Shown one piece after another: positions 32,818 through 44,971 of a stretch of DNA of 64,000 bases (positions are counted from its first letter, which is position 1; each line of letters opens with the position of its first letter). The notes under the pieces were generated by a model. It did no database searches, was not told where the DNA came from, and worked only from the letters and a program-made list of their open reading frames with translations. Origin of the DNA: Metallyticus violacea (lineage: Eukaryota > Arthropoda > Insecta > Mantodea > Metallyticidae); assembly GCA_030762175.1 (NCBI GenBank), contig CM060831.1, forward strand, positions 68,407,001 through 68,471,000, written 5' to 3'. A program made the translations under genes and the position numbers.

Positions 32818-33816
32818 TATAATTTTCAAGGTATTGATTTTATTTGCAATATATATAAAATTCATACAATTTTATTTACTAAAAGATTGGAAAATATTAG
32901 AAGAATAAACGAGACTTCTAGACTGAAGTTGCAAGGTATTTTCGGTATTTCTGAAACATCAGATATCTTATTGGATAACTTCACTTCAATAAGCGTTTCT
33001 GAAAATTCAGATGGAAGTTATGAATCAGATAACATCTCGATAACTTTCAGGAGTCTTTATTAAGCTATAAGTGGGCGGCTTTGTAGTTTTTGTGGTGAAA
33101 TTTTAATAATAAAGGAGCGAGACAAATCTATTTTGAAAATTATATGGTTATTTGCCATGTACTTTCTCTGCGAGTGTCAAAATCCAGTGAAAATGTTAGA
33201 AAATTTCGACTACCCAGTTCTGAAACTGCAGGTTGTTATATTTATTACACTTTAAATGTATATTTTTTTAGTTTTTTATTTTTGTGTTGTTTAGAGCGTG
33301 TTTTAATATAAAACTTCATGTTCATTATCGAATGGATACTACACCAGTGTCATTATTATAGTGACGAATAAATAATTTGGCATATACAGCAGTCACGCCG
33401 CACATTTCGTGCTATTGAAGACAATAATGAGTTTAAGAAAATATTTAGGCTATCCAAAGAACTAGCAATGAGCCTATGGGTGAAATAGGAGAAAATTTAG
33501 AACCTATTAAAACATCACTGCATCATATTTAAGTCATTGTTACTGTGTTTAAAATTTTATGTTTGTGGTAGTTTTCAAATCGTGATGGGTGACATTTTAA
33601 TATGCAAAATCTACTGCAAGCCGAAGTAAGAAACGTCCCTCATTTCCTTGCACTTTTAAGGCAAACTTACTTAAAATGCCATAAAATAACCGAGATATTT
33701 GTGTTTTTTAACAAAGCAGATATTCCTTGTATGCCCTGGCGGAGAATGCAGAACTTGTTAGAAATAGGAAAGGCTCATTGAGTGTTCATGTGGTGTGTAA
33801 TACAAAATGGTAAACG
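32818..33816. other. Non-coding stretch, no gene recognised
   Basis: AT-rich with no repeat or coding similarity recognised. Confidence 0.5.
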
Positions 33817-34362
33817 TTGTGGCGTTGTAGCCTGCTAGCCACAATAGCGCGCTTTTTGGTAACCTTTGAATGTTGTATTTGTTTTATGTTTGCTAGAATC
33901 GCATGTGGGATTATGGAAGAGAAATTGCTTGAATCAAAGAAGAGCGTATGTTCGTATAACATGAAATTGAAAATAGGCGAGAAATGTTCGGAAATTCCGC
34001 GAAATGGTCTATTTATTATTACACTTCACGGTCTGTGTACATTTTTCTTTATGTGTAAGGTAATTTTATGTATTCCTTATGTTTTAAATGTACGTAATTC
34101 TATAATTTCAACAAACAAAAGAAATAATGCTATTTTCAACCATGCGGGATGCAGGATATCGGCAAGAGGGCAGAAAACGACCGTACTTCAAATTCTGGAC
34201 AAAAATGAAATGAGGGCTAAGCGCAATACTAGGAGGCAGTATGAACTTTCGGATGCATTCAATTCCTATGGAGAAATTTATTCAAGCATACGTATGTATT
34301 TGCATCTTTTATCACATACATTGCAAACATATACAATGTGGACTAAATTCTTGTGTCTATAA
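33817..34362 (+). CDS. Orphan open reading frame, possibly containing a real exon
   Basis: The longest unexplained open frame in the window (about 181 codons). It opens at TTG; the first ATG is near 33886 (MFARIACGIMEEKLLESKKS). I recognise no family. The upstream half is Cys/Phe-rich and looks random. The segment 34155-34291 looks more protein-like (ISARGQKTTVLQILDKNEMR, RRQYELSDAFNSYGEIYSSI) and is bracketed by a possible acceptor GATGCAG before 34155 and a possible donor GTATGT after 34291, giving a 137-nt candidate exon. The pyrimidine tract before the acceptor is weak. It may equally be a chance frame or an unrecognised transposon piece. Boundaries and function are unknown. Confidence 0.25.
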   Translation: MWRCSLLATIARFLVTFECCICFMFARIACGIMEEKLLESKKSVCSYNMKLKIGEKCSEIPRNGLFIITLHGLCTFFFMCKVILCIPYVLNVRNSIISTNKRNNAIFNHAGCRISARGQKTTVLQILDKNEMRAKRNTRRQYELSDAFNSYGEIYSSIRMYLHLLSHTLQTYTMWTKFLCL

Positions 34363-34949
34363 AACATATTCTAAATTCCCTTTTGGTTAGAAAGAGCTTA
34401 AAAAATATTACTGCCTCATTCCATCACTCGCATACACCCATGGAGCAACAAACCATCTTCAACGCCTGCGCCTTTACACTGCCATCGCGGCAAAAAATCA
34501 GCATTTTATGAGCCACCAAATACATAACAAAAGAGCATCAGTTCATTCCACAGAGTACCTATCTTCAGTGATTGTGTTTTGCAATTTTCGTACCTGTGTG
34601 CGTGTTTCCATGGGTTTGCTGCATCAATATTGATCATGTGCGATTGTGCTAGGCCACACTTCCGTTATATAATGAAAAATACGCGCGTTTTGACTTCGAT
34701 GGTTCTCTACATGCAATCACCTCGGTGTTACATCTGGGAAAGATTAAAAAAATTAGATTACCAATTTTTAATACTTCTTATCTGCGGGCCCAGTGAGCAG
34801 AGACAATTTAATTTGCATATGCTATGTTAATATTTCTTAGTACAGCACTACTTGCGGGCAATGTTCTATCTGATAACAAAAAGGCAAGTTGCCTTCTGTT
34901 GGATAAATCTAAATACGCTATCAAACAGACAGTTATAGAAAAATTAATT
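34363..34949. other. Non-coding stretch, no gene recognised
   Basis: Nothing recognised; similarity to reverse transcriptase begins only near 35010. Confidence 0.4.
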
Positions 34950-35850
34950 TTTACATTAGAAACAGATTCAAATTACCTATTTGATAACGTTTACACAACA
35001 GATGTATGCAATTGGGTCTTAAATCAATTGATCCAAAAAATAGCGAATTTAATAAACAAACATATATTTGGTTTATAGGTTTCAGTAAGGTCTTTGATAT
35101 AATTATAGAAAAAACGTAGATTATTTTAAATAAAAGAGAGATTCATTATATTTAATTTAGATAGTTAAAAATCTATATAATGACAGAAATATTAAAAATA
35201 ATATAATAGTAAATAAGGGAGTAGTGCAAGGTTGTAGTCTGTCACCTTTGCTTTTTAAATTTTACATTGACAAAATGTGCGAGAATGGAGTCTTAAATCC
35301 TAGCTTCTCGGTTTTACTCAATATGAATTTAATAATTTATTTACAATATTTTTGCGGAAGATTGGGTTATATTGCTGAAAATGAATATTACAAAGGAACA
35401 AATATGTAAACAATGTCCTCTCAAAAGACAAAGATTTTTGCCTTCTAGAGTCCTTATATAAAAAGAAATAAGATTATTATTTAAAATAAGCTAATTGAAC
35501 AAGTTATATACTTTAACTTTTTGGCTGAAAAATATCCTATAGTTCTGATAATGATGAACATAAAATATTTATAAAATACATTAAATTATTAGTTCTCTTA
35601 AGAGATTTTTTATTAAAAAAGCTACAAAGGAAACAAAAATAAAATTATATAAAAATATTAGGCTTCCTATTTGTTTATATGTAGCAGTGATTTGGAGTAG
35701 CAGATGAAAGAAGGCTCTCAACGGCAGAATAGAAATTTCTGAGAAACGTGAAAGAAATTTGAAGAACTGAACGAGTTAGAAATTACATAAAAGGAAAGTT
35801 AAAGGTTGAGAATACAAAATATATAATAATAAAACGAGGAACTGAATAGT
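34950..35850 (+). pseudogene. LINE reverse transcriptase pseudogene
   Basis: Decayed reverse transcriptase read across frames: LNQLIQKIANLINKHI (normally LNQIIEK...N..T), GFSKVFD (normally DFSKAFD), then VNKGVVQGCSLSPLLFKFYI (normally V..GVRQGCSLSPLLFNIYI). Further on, LYKNIRLPICLYVAVIWSSR and a charged tail recall the post-RT region (CYGSE.W...KADERRL). The catalytic (Y/F)ADD box is not clearly preserved: about 35340-35370 reads LQYFCGRL. Stops and frameshifts are frequent; about 0.9 kb remains of a multi-kilobase element. The style is that of 'craft' insect LINEs with GCSLSPLLF; the clade is unresolved. Confidence 0.75.
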
Positions 35851-36861
35851 GCACTCGTTTAGAATTAATAATACTTATATACCAAAACAAAACAAAAAAA
35901 CAAAAAAAAAATTAAATAAAATGCAATTGGAAAAAGGAAGAAGAACGGATAGTCGGATAATCTACCGGAGACGTAAAATTTGTGTGACTAAAGGAGGAAA
36001 TGTCACGGGTGTATCTTTACTTTTCCCTTTATATTCCGCCTGTTTACTTTAAGTAAGTAGATCCCACTTTTAATTAAAGCTTAAGTTGGTGAAACACACT
36101 AGATGAGTCATCTAAGTATGGCCCAATCGCACGGATTTGCTTCCACGGTTACAAGATGCATGCCTGCTGAGTGTATGGCAAGCAAATTCACGCCAGTTGG
36201 ACTTGACATTACAAGCAGGGCTGAAAGCACAAATGCTAGTGGGATCATGGAGTCATGGAATCTCTTGCTGTTTGCAACATCCGAGCGACTGGCATTATTA
36301 GGCGGGTGAAATATTGTAACGGTGGAAAATGTGATCTTATTCCAATTCGCAACTAATTCATATACACACACGCTAACCTAATCTCTCAGCTAACCTCGGG
36401 CAAATGCTAGAAACCGGTGCACCCAGTGGTTTAGCGAATAAATCACTGTAATAATGGCAAATATCTCTTATTCATCTTGGGGAATTAGCATCCATTTAAT
36501 CCATTGAATTCTTCAAACAAAAACAAAATAACATCGTAATAGTATCGAGTACTAAGAAGCCATGCAATTTAATACATTATATCTACTGCGTCAAAGCATC
36601 ACATTTTGCATATTTTAATACTTTTTTTTTTTTAATATTTCGATACTAAAACGGAACACTCCTCTCACAATAACCAAGATTTATACACTAGCACAGTAAC
36701 TAAAACCATCTTAATTATGTGCTAAAAGCAAATACAAAGATTGGCCTCCCTTAACATTGCATTGACCTCATCTGAAGATTTATTGAGAAGAAAGCAGAAT
36801 TTCAAAGCAGCATATATACATGTATAAATTGTTTTTCAAGTTTTATTTTATTTTATTTATT
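35851..36861. other. Non-coding stretch, no gene recognised
   Basis: Mostly AT-rich; 36103-36370 has more GC and is open on both strands without a domain. Confidence 0.45.
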
Positions 36862-37109
36862 GACTGCATTGGTCTTCTCGCTATGTCTGAAGGTTGTAGA
36901 CTGCATACTACAGGTATAAATCTGTAGGGATGAACGCAATGAAGTGAATTAATGATGGGGCAAATGAGCTCGGAGTCCTTGGTGCATTAAAGCCTTCTGA
37001 CATTAGCTTTCTCATGGTAAGGAAAGACAGCTTGACCTGACTGGGATTCGAGCCCAGGACCTCTGGATTGGCAGTCAAAAACGCTGCCATTAGACTACGA
37101 AAGTGGTCA
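36862..37109 (-). repeat. SINE-C copy 2
   Basis: Read on the minus strand: tRNA-like head with TCTAATGGCAGCGTTTTTGA and B box GGGCTCGAATCCC, then TTTCCTTACCATGAGAAAGC, CACCAAGGACTCCGAGCTC and an end GCGAGAAGACCAATGCAGTC. These blocks align in the same order with SINE-C copy 1 at 4962-5214, which defines the family in this window. Confidence 0.8.
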
Positions 37110-39786
37110 ACAGTATATTGTTCATCGGGTATAACCTTCATTTTGCTGTAGTCGGAACTGAACATCCCTCAACTTGCGCACCTCTCACAGGCGAGAGTCG
37201 TAAGTGACAACAATGAGACTAGTACTACGCGTACATTACTCAGGATGCTACGAAAATGTAAAGTTAAATTTTAGATCGAGAAATTGTGGCTGTAAAAAAT
37301 TATGATGCTTCTTTATTGAACATCCTTCGTTATTTTATTAGTAATACCAAGTTTTAAAAATGTAAAGTGATGTGGCGGCATTGGTTTATGGGCGCTGTGG
37401 TAAGTAATGTGTTGTAAATATATCTCACGGTACATTTCAGTGATTTTATATCATATTGTTTTTGAAATTATATTTTCTGTTGCATTATCGACGTGGAACT
37501 CTTACGTGTTTGTAATCTGCAGTATTGTGCGATTCAAACCGCTGGACATTTGAGGCATATCCCGTCATACAGTCCTAGTGAATAGCAAGACGCTATTTAT
37601 CGCCGCTTGTAGCACTAAAAATTAAATACCATGTGCACTCATACAAATATTTATTTATAAAGGGGTTTCAATAATAAGGTGCGATATTTAAAAAAAATAA
37701 TGTTTCTACAACAAGTAATTCGCATTTTATTGCTAGAATAGCTCCTCCATTACATTGCAAAGGGTTCCGGGAAAAAATGAACCTTTTTCGTTGCTAAATT
37801 AATACACTATAGAAATATGACACAAATTAAACGTTATGTATACTCTTTAATATTATTAGAGATTAATAGATAGTTTAATGTTTCTTAGTTTATTGTCTCC
37901 TAAAAGAAGATCACTTGTGATGAATGTATTGTTAGTAATATTTATAAGAAAACGTTCTTTATTGTCTCGAGTTTTTGAAACCAGCAAGGCTTAACAGAGA
38001 ATCCTGTTACAAAAAACGTAACAAGGATGTAATAACACAAATGTCAGTCTATTTTTTTACTTTATTATTCAATGTATACTCCCTGCTCTTTAAGTGCAAT
38101 ACAAAACAGTGCTCAAAATATCGCGCTTTCTTGTTTTAGCGAGATATTTAAAAATAAATACAGATGTCACTCAGCAAGTGTGTACTAATGATCGTTTGTG
38201 TATGGGTATGGAAGCAAAGTTGGGAAAATTTATAGTTTTTTTTTTTAAAGGTACGCAAGTAAATGTGTAAAAATCTCAATTTTTCACACTATTAGGCCTT
38301 GATAAAAAGTTACAACCCATTAAAATGTGTGTTTTTTTCATTATTTACGTGTTTTGAGATTGTTTTATTTTTGGAATAATTTATGTGGATATTACTTAAT
38401 GCAAACACATAGCTTGTACGTAATTGGCTCTCGTAAAATGCCAAGAATTTTGAGTTTTGCGTTAGGTTAGTGACACTTTAACTAACGCCGCCCGAGAGAT
38501 AATACTTATTTGGCTCATATAACGCAAGAAAATCTCGGAACATTGCCATTATCGGATGGTGGAAAGAGAAAAGGCAATTAGCAAGTACTCTGATTTAAGA
38601 AAGAAACGGCTGCCATAAGTTTATGTACTGTTATTGGTACGAATTGGAAAAATAAAGTAATTAAAATAGAATATTTGTTTGCATTAAATATAGCTTTGTA
38701 TCATTGATAGTTACAGTAATTCGAATTACGAATTAATAAAGCTGGTTATTACTTGTAATCGAGGCCCGCATATGCTGTCTCTGAAGTTAACATTATTACT
38801 ACGACTATAACATTATTATTACGTAGTTAGCATGTTCATATTTAACATGTTTGAGGTTAACTTACATCTATGATTTTTAGCACGTATGAGCATTGGAATT
38901 AACTGCCTTAACTACTTTTTACGATTTTAATGATTTATTTACTAGGTGAAGTAAAGTTATTACTTACCTTTTCTCCAACATCCGCCAGGAAAACAAACAC
39001 AAGAGAGAGAGAGATAGAGAAGAATGTGTAGGTGCGCGCCTTACAAAGTCGTTTTTTTTTTTTTTTTGTATCAATTACAGCTTCACATTACATCACTGCA
39101 GATCCAAGAATCGCTGCGTACGCTGTGTTTTTATTGCTAATTTCAACTGTTAGTGCGCTGCATATGTTTTAATAGCAACATTCAACTGTTTGTTTACCTT
39201 GAGTGTGAAACAAACAGCGTCCGTTTGTGAGGTGATACAGTTTAGAAGTGCAGAAAGAATCTTAAAATGTTACATACTTATGGTGAAACGAATTGCAACG
39301 GAGCTACAGCGGTACGAATCAGATGAGTGCTTTAACCTAGGATGTTTATTAACTCTGTCAGCTCTCTACGTAAGTAATTATAAATAATTCCATTAGATAA
39401 TCCGATCTCAAGATGTGAACAATGCGCTATATCTAATTTTAGTTGTAATACCCTTAATGTTTACTGCACGCCAAGAGAACCTGTTAGTGATCTTTTGTTC
39501 TTTGTTATGGCAACTGCAGAACAGCAAGTTCCTGCGTTATAATGCTGTGTAAATTAAAACATGGATTATCTCGGAAATGAATAGTGTTAAGACAAAATGT
39601 AATTAAATCCTCAAAATAAACGATCTTTCTCAGGTTAAGAGGCAAGTTTTAGGTCGCCTTCCTCTCTTATAAATATACATATTTTAGAATATCATAAAAA
39701 TAAAATATAATACAAATGAATGATTTGTAGAAGCGTTTTAAATGTTTTGGGCCTGAACAAGATAATACAGGATTTGAGAGATTTGA
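37110..39786. other. Non-coding stretch, no gene recognised
   Basis: About 2.7 kb without recognised repeats. Contains a T-run at 39052-39067 and short homopolymers. The 65-codon frame at 39190-39387 begins at TTG and matches nothing I know. Confidence 0.45.
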
Positions 39787-40640
39787 TCCCCAATATAGTC
39801 ACCTTATAAATCAATACATTTATTCCAACGACATTCCAACTTTTTACTACCTTCAGTAAAATAAGATTTGTCCAACTGTGAAAAACAAGCGCCTATCTCA
39901 GCTTCAACAGCATCATTTGATATGAATCTTCCATCAAGGCATTTCTTTAAGTTTAGGAACAAAAAGTAATCATTGGAAGTCAAATTCGGTGAACATGGCG
40001 TATGTATAAGCACTTGAAAGCGAAGGTTTTGAAGCTACAATCCTAGATGTGTGTGAAGGCGCATTATCGTGATGAAAGAAAACTTTCTTTATGGCAAGCC
40101 TGTAGTGGTATTCTTCATTGGGTCCCGTAGTGAAGCGTAATATTCCCCGGTGATGGTTCTACCCTTCTGGACTTAGTCTACGAACAGGACACCATGTGAA
40201 TCCCAGAAAACCGCAGCCATATCTTTTCCTGCAAATGGAACCGTTTTTGCTTTCTTTGGTGCACTTTCACCTGTTGCTAACCGCTATTTGAACTGCTCCT
40301 TCGTCTCTGGCGTGTGATGCTGAATGCTGTTTCATCTAATTTTATTAACCTCACTGGAATTGCATTTAAACACTCTTGTGAAATTTTCATTTAAATGGAT
40401 TTTGAGTCACTGTTAACAAACATGGCATCCATCGAGCGGAAAGCTTTTTCATACCCAAAACTTTGTGTAAACGTAGTGAACATGGTATATCGAAGTCTTC
40501 GCAATGTCAGCTAACTCGCGTAGCTTCAATCCGCGATACGGTATTGTGTATTTTTGTCACAATTTCGTCGCAGTTTTGGAACGCCCTTAGCGCCCATAAT
40601 CTTGAATGAATTTAGACCAGGCTTACATTTAGCAGCCCGC
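39787..40640 (-). pseudogene. Mariner-family transposase pseudogene
   Basis: On the minus strand, starting near 40640: RLKLRELADIAKTSISHVHY (helix-turn-helix), VLHKVLGMKKLSARWMPCLL and TVTQNPFK, the usual mariner N-terminal block; then near 40090 FFHHDNAPSHTS with the second catalytic Asp kept; then PCSPNLTSNDYFLFLNLKKC, in which the third catalytic Asp appears as NDY in place of SDY (Asp kept); then the C-terminus WNKCIDL. Many frameshifts and stops. About 0.85 kb, shorter than a complete gene. Inverted repeats were not identified. Confidence 0.78.
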
Positions 40641-40920
40641 TTTATAACCTTCGAAAACGAAGTAGTTTATCAAGCTGATATTAAGTTTTATCCGTTTTGT
40701 AGTAAATGTGAGTATTAGTTTGTTTATATGATCGTCTCAAACAAGTGACTGCATTTATGCGTTTGAAATTTTACAGCGCGCCATCTAAAGGATGATTCTT
40801 AACAACTATCATAGTAATTTGGCCATCTTCATGACATCTCTGAGTCAGGCCGAGAACTTTTAGAGCATATCTCGTAGAACCTAAGATAAAATAAATAATA
40901 TTCAAGCTTAGGTGTGAATA

Positions 40921-41040
40921 GGTCCTACAGTGAGCGGCACGAGGTTCAAATCTTGCAGCCGAGGTTTTCCATGGTTTATCTCAGTCAGTTTTAAGAAAGG
41001 GCAATTACCTGGCTAGTATTTCTGTAATATGGATTTACCT
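40921..41040 (+). repeat. Diverged SINE-B relative
   Basis: GTGAGCGGCACGAGGTTCAA then CCGAGGTTTTCCATGGTTTA and TCTCAGTCAGTTTTAAG, followed by GGGCAATTACCTGGCTAGTA, align in order with the SINE-B blocks GTGAGCGGGAGGTCTGGGTT, TTTTCCAGGTTTTCCTCAGT and GGCAAATGCCGGGGAGGTA. The 5' part of the head and the SINE-B 3' end are absent. Either a very old copy or a separate subfamily. Confidence 0.45.
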
Positions 41041-42869
41041 TCCATTTTATTATTCACGCCTTTATTCAACTATCTGTGTGCATCTTCTGTGTTTGTGATA
41101 TCATCGATTTGGCACTGACATAAGTCTGACCATTCATTCAGGGAGCTGTGTACTCCATGTGTGTTCAGAGTAATTATCTGCCCGACATGTGACTGACTTG
41201 GGCATTGGCGTGTAACTCTTACAAACGAAGGAGAGAAAATACAGCGAAATAAAAAATAGGTCCGACAATACCTAATATCACTAGATAAAAAAAATGTTAA
41301 AATAGTGTAGGAAAATGGAATAAGGAAAATACATAATAAGGGATGGGAAGGAGAACGAACTAACAAGAAACTTAGTGCTAAAGGTAATTTGGACGAAATG
41401 TTTTCACCATTAACTTTATAAGGCGAACACACATGAATAACATACAATTAATGGTATTAGAATTGACATTAATTGTTAATCCTCGACAATGTTTTGACTT
41501 GTGCTACAAACAAGCACGTTTATACAATTTTAACGGCGGCTGTTGCGCCCATTTGTTTACACAAGTTCAACGCCATGAGCGTTAATACTACAGGACTTTA
41601 GCTATATACCTTATGTGCCCATCTGTGTTCTGCGTCTTGGTTACTAAGTGCCGCTTCATGTTGCTTTTCCTGCCGGTCTTACGGCAGTATACATTTATTC
41701 GCGATACCGATACTTGACTCTATTGCAATGCATTTTTGTGTGTGGACGTAATTTAATACAAATCAGCTGACTGTGTTTGTGCGTGCGCGCGGAATAAATT
41801 TAGATTTTTCTTGATCAATTACTTCCTTCCAGAATTGCAATTTATAGTATTGTGCACAAATATGAACCTGTTGACTCAGAGCAAAATAAAGCAAGCACTG
41901 TTTTGAACATGAAAAACTAAATAAAATCGACGCCAATTTTGGAAGTTCCACAACAAAAATACTACCGAAATTAGCACAAGTGGGAGTTTCAGAATGTAAG
42001 GGAAGCCTTAGTTAATCTTGTGTTTTCCCATAAAGTATAATGCCCGTTTAGCCGAGGGAGAATAAATTAAGCAATGTAGCAGGACCTACGCGAACAAAGC
42101 CCTGCTACTGGTAAGGACTGTTAACGTTTACGATTGAGGGGTGAGCAACAGTTGAACAATTTGTAGCAGTGAATCATGCATGTCGCTGTTTTCTGGTTTG
42201 TTTTGGAATTTTGGAGTAGAAATAAACACGTTCGTATGCACACAATCAATTTGTTCTTAGAAATATTTGTACTTGGAAATATATACAGTACCTACGTCGT
42301 GGCACACGACATTAACAAATCAAAAATAACTCATTGATATTTATCAACAGGATACAACAGGAACTCTATTGAATCGCGACTAGATATCAATGCCCTTGAA
42401 AAGTACCTGTGATTACAACGTATAAACGACAGGCAAAAATCATTGTTTAGTATGAACATTATAAAAAGCTTAACTTTTAATAACATCCACTGATTAATTT
42501 TAAAATGGACTCATATTACAAGCTGTAAAATTAATATATTATTAAACTAATATTAATGTTCTTAATTAGTAAAATAAATAGTGACAGTATTATTGCAACG
42601 TTAACACATTCAATAATCTCAATTCCGTGAATGTTATTCTTTGTCACTAGATATCTACATTTATCTAGTTAACAGATTATAGTATGGTTTTAAATTATGC
42701 TTATTGCACATCATACTACGTGTGTTCCAGTATAACATGGGAAAAAATCAAAAGAAGAATTTCTTCGGCATGGAGAGCACTCTGATCAATGAAATTCATA
42801 CTAGTGGACAATATTTTGAGCCGGAAAGTGATGTTAGATATGCATATCCTCAACACTACTATATGAATG
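41041..42869. other. Non-coding stretch, no gene recognised
   Basis: A 125-codon minus-strand frame (41070-41447) shows no domain. Otherwise AT-rich and featureless. Confidence 0.45.
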
Positions 42870-42882
42870 CCAAACTTGAAGT

Positions 42883-43188
42883 CGGTCCTGGTGGTGTAGT
42901 GGTTACCATAGTTGCCTCCTAAACCCAAGATCGTGGGTTCGAACCCGGTCAGGACCGATGGATTTTTTTCAAGGTGTAAAAATCCTAAGTATGGCTTCCT
43001 TCGGAAGGGAAGTAAAGCCGTGGGTCCCGTGTCGTACATTTACGGCATGATAAAGAACCTCAAGCCTGAAAGAGAGGCCTATGAGCAAAATTTGTCGGCC
43101 GTTTCACGCCCTGAGTTGAATGGGACGCTGATGACCTGAGCTGTTAAAGAGCGGGAAGGGGAAAAAAAAAAAAAAAAAAAAAAAAAAA
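42883..43188 (+). repeat. SINE-A copy with long poly(A) tail
   Basis: Complete head (GGTCCTGGTGGTGTAGTGGT, B box GGGTTCGAACCC) and body. After GCTGTTAAAGAGCG the usual TCCGTAAATAAA end is replaced by GGAAGGGG and 27 consecutive A. The TSD is CCAAACTTGAAGT (42870-42882) and CCAAGCTTGAAGT (43189-43201). The intact A-run and the good head suggest one of the younger copies here. Confidence 0.95.
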
Positions 43189-43201
43189 CCAAGCTTGAAG
43201 T

Positions 43202-43689
43202 CTAACAGAAGCTCAGAAGAATATTATTGGAATCCGAGCGGAAAATACTAGGAATATCCCTCATGAATAAAATATTGTCACGTCACTAGTTATCTATCCA
43301 TCGCCAAAACCAAATATATTTCTTTTACAGAGCACTGGCGTATTATCTAAACTCATTAGTATCCGTGACGCTGATGAATGTAATCAGAGTTTAATCATTT
43401 TAAATTTAGCACTTCACTGTTCTAAATAATTAATTAATAGGAAATCAAGGAACTAACTTTAACTAATAATTGTTATAAAACAAATTAAAATGTTCCCTTA
43501 ATGTTTAAGCTAGTTTATTAAAACCTAATTCACATATTTGAGCAACTAATAAGCCTCTAAATCATAGACGACCCTAAGGAGAATCTGATTCGAACCGTTC
43601 AGTTTCATGTTCCTCGAAGGAAGAGAAAGACGAACGGAAATGCTAAACTTTTAGAAGATGCTAATGCTTCATCTGTGAAATTAAGAAAG
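43202..43689. other. Non-coding stretch, no gene recognised
   Basis: AT-rich. The last ~120 bases may already belong to the LINE that follows. Confidence 0.45.
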
Positions 43690-44250
43690 ACGTTAGGATT
43701 AAAAGGTGTGACTCAACGTGCAAACATCCTGAAATGAAAATGGGGTGGTCATATAGCAGGGCTACCGAGCCAGATGGGGACATGTAGCTACCACATGGAA
43801 CCGATGTGTGTAAGGTAAAAGAGGAAGAGGAAAACCGATAATGAAGTGGGCAGACTTCTTCAGGAAAACAGCCGGGACCGCAGTACTTGGAAGATCCCAA
43901 GAACAGAGCTGCAGAAAGAAGATTTTTTAATTTACGGCCGTTATTTAACATCTCAGGTCATTAGCGTCCCATTCCATTTAGGGCGTGAAACGACCGACAA
44001 ATTTTACTCAAAGGCCTCTTCTTTCAGGCTTGAGGTTCTTTTACGTGCCGTAAATGTACGACACGGGATCCACGGCCTTACTTCCGTTCCGAAGGAAGCC
44101 ATACTTAGGATTTTTACACCCGAAAAAATCCATCGATCCTGACCGGGTTTGAACCCGCGATCTTGGGTTTAGAAGGCAAGTATGGTTACCACTACACTAC
44201 CAGGTCCACCGTAGAAAGAAGAGACGATAACTGAAGTCTATAATGAGAGT
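43690..44250 (+). pseudogene. LINE C-terminal fragment interrupted by SINE-A
   Basis: Before the SINE the plus strand reads TQRANILK, a stop, KWGGHIAGLPSQMGT, HMEPMC and, in a shifted frame, RGRPIMKWADFFRKTAGTAV; this is the W.GH.AR...W......GRP..RW.DD..K.AG pattern at the end of many insect LINE proteins. The frame then enters RSQEQSCRKK, where a SINE-A (43923-44210) splits it, and resumes with the duplicated site after 44210. Stops and frameshifts mark it as dead. RT is not present. Confidence 0.7.
43923..44210 (-). repeat. SINE-A copy inserted in LINE C-terminus
   Basis: Near complete on the minus strand; diverged (CGACCGACAAATTTTACTCA). The TSD is GCAGAAAGAAGA (43911-43922) and GTAGAAAGAAGA (44211-44222), 12 bp with one mismatch. 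Oriented opposite to the LINE. Confidence 0.92.
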
Positions 44251-44702
44251 GACACCAAATTTGTAACACAAAAACTCAATAGACTCAGCACTTAAAATCT
44301 TCTAGTTTAAATGGTGTTAAACTTGAAGAATAATAAACATTATAGACTTTATAAATTCACGGTAAATAGCTCATATGGACTAGCTCACCATATGAGAAAT
44401 GGAGGAGTCTACCCCACTAGCCGAGGCCCTCGTCCTGGATCGGACTTAATTGACTCAATTCATTCATTTATTCGTTGTAAAAGATTAGCTTTGTTTTTAG
44501 TCCCTGTTTTGCTAAATTATAATAAGAACATGTGTGCTGTAATACTTTCAAGTTGACGTCAGATAAGGCTAACATTATAGCTGATTTAAAATTCTTTAAA
44601 TTAAACTTTTGTAAATGATTTATTTATTGTAACATTTAAATAGGTATGTAATTTACGGCATTAACTTCAATGGTCAAAATTTAAACTATGTTGCCGAGCG
44701 AG
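44251..44702. other. Non-coding stretch, no gene recognised
   Basis: Nothing recognised apart from the tandem duplication that follows. Confidence 0.45.
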
Positions 44703-44742
44703 TCAATTTCGAGTCTGCTTTGTCAATTTCGAGTCTGCTTTG
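44703..44742. repeat. Perfect 20-bp tandem duplication
   Basis: TCAATTTCGAGTCTGCTTTG occurs twice in direct succession without a mismatch, so the duplication is recent. Confidence 0.95.
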
Positions 44743-44971
44743 CATGTTAACCATATTTTACTTATTGTTGAATAAATCACAATATCTTTAATTGTCTTCT
44801 CCAATATTTAATAGCTATCTTTCTTTCGTTACACCCTTGGAGTCTTTTTTATAGCATTTTTTTTGTAACTCAACTCTAGTCCAGGCATTAGTAAGATATT
44901 GAATATTAAATTGTAGCAGAAACTTGCCGGAATATGTTTCCAGGGTAAGGGTTTTGCAGAGCTGTTACATT

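Noticed and set aside
41070..41447. 125-codon minus-strand membrane protein
   Set aside because: Hydrophobic stretches arise from T-rich sequence read antisense; no family, start context or splice support.
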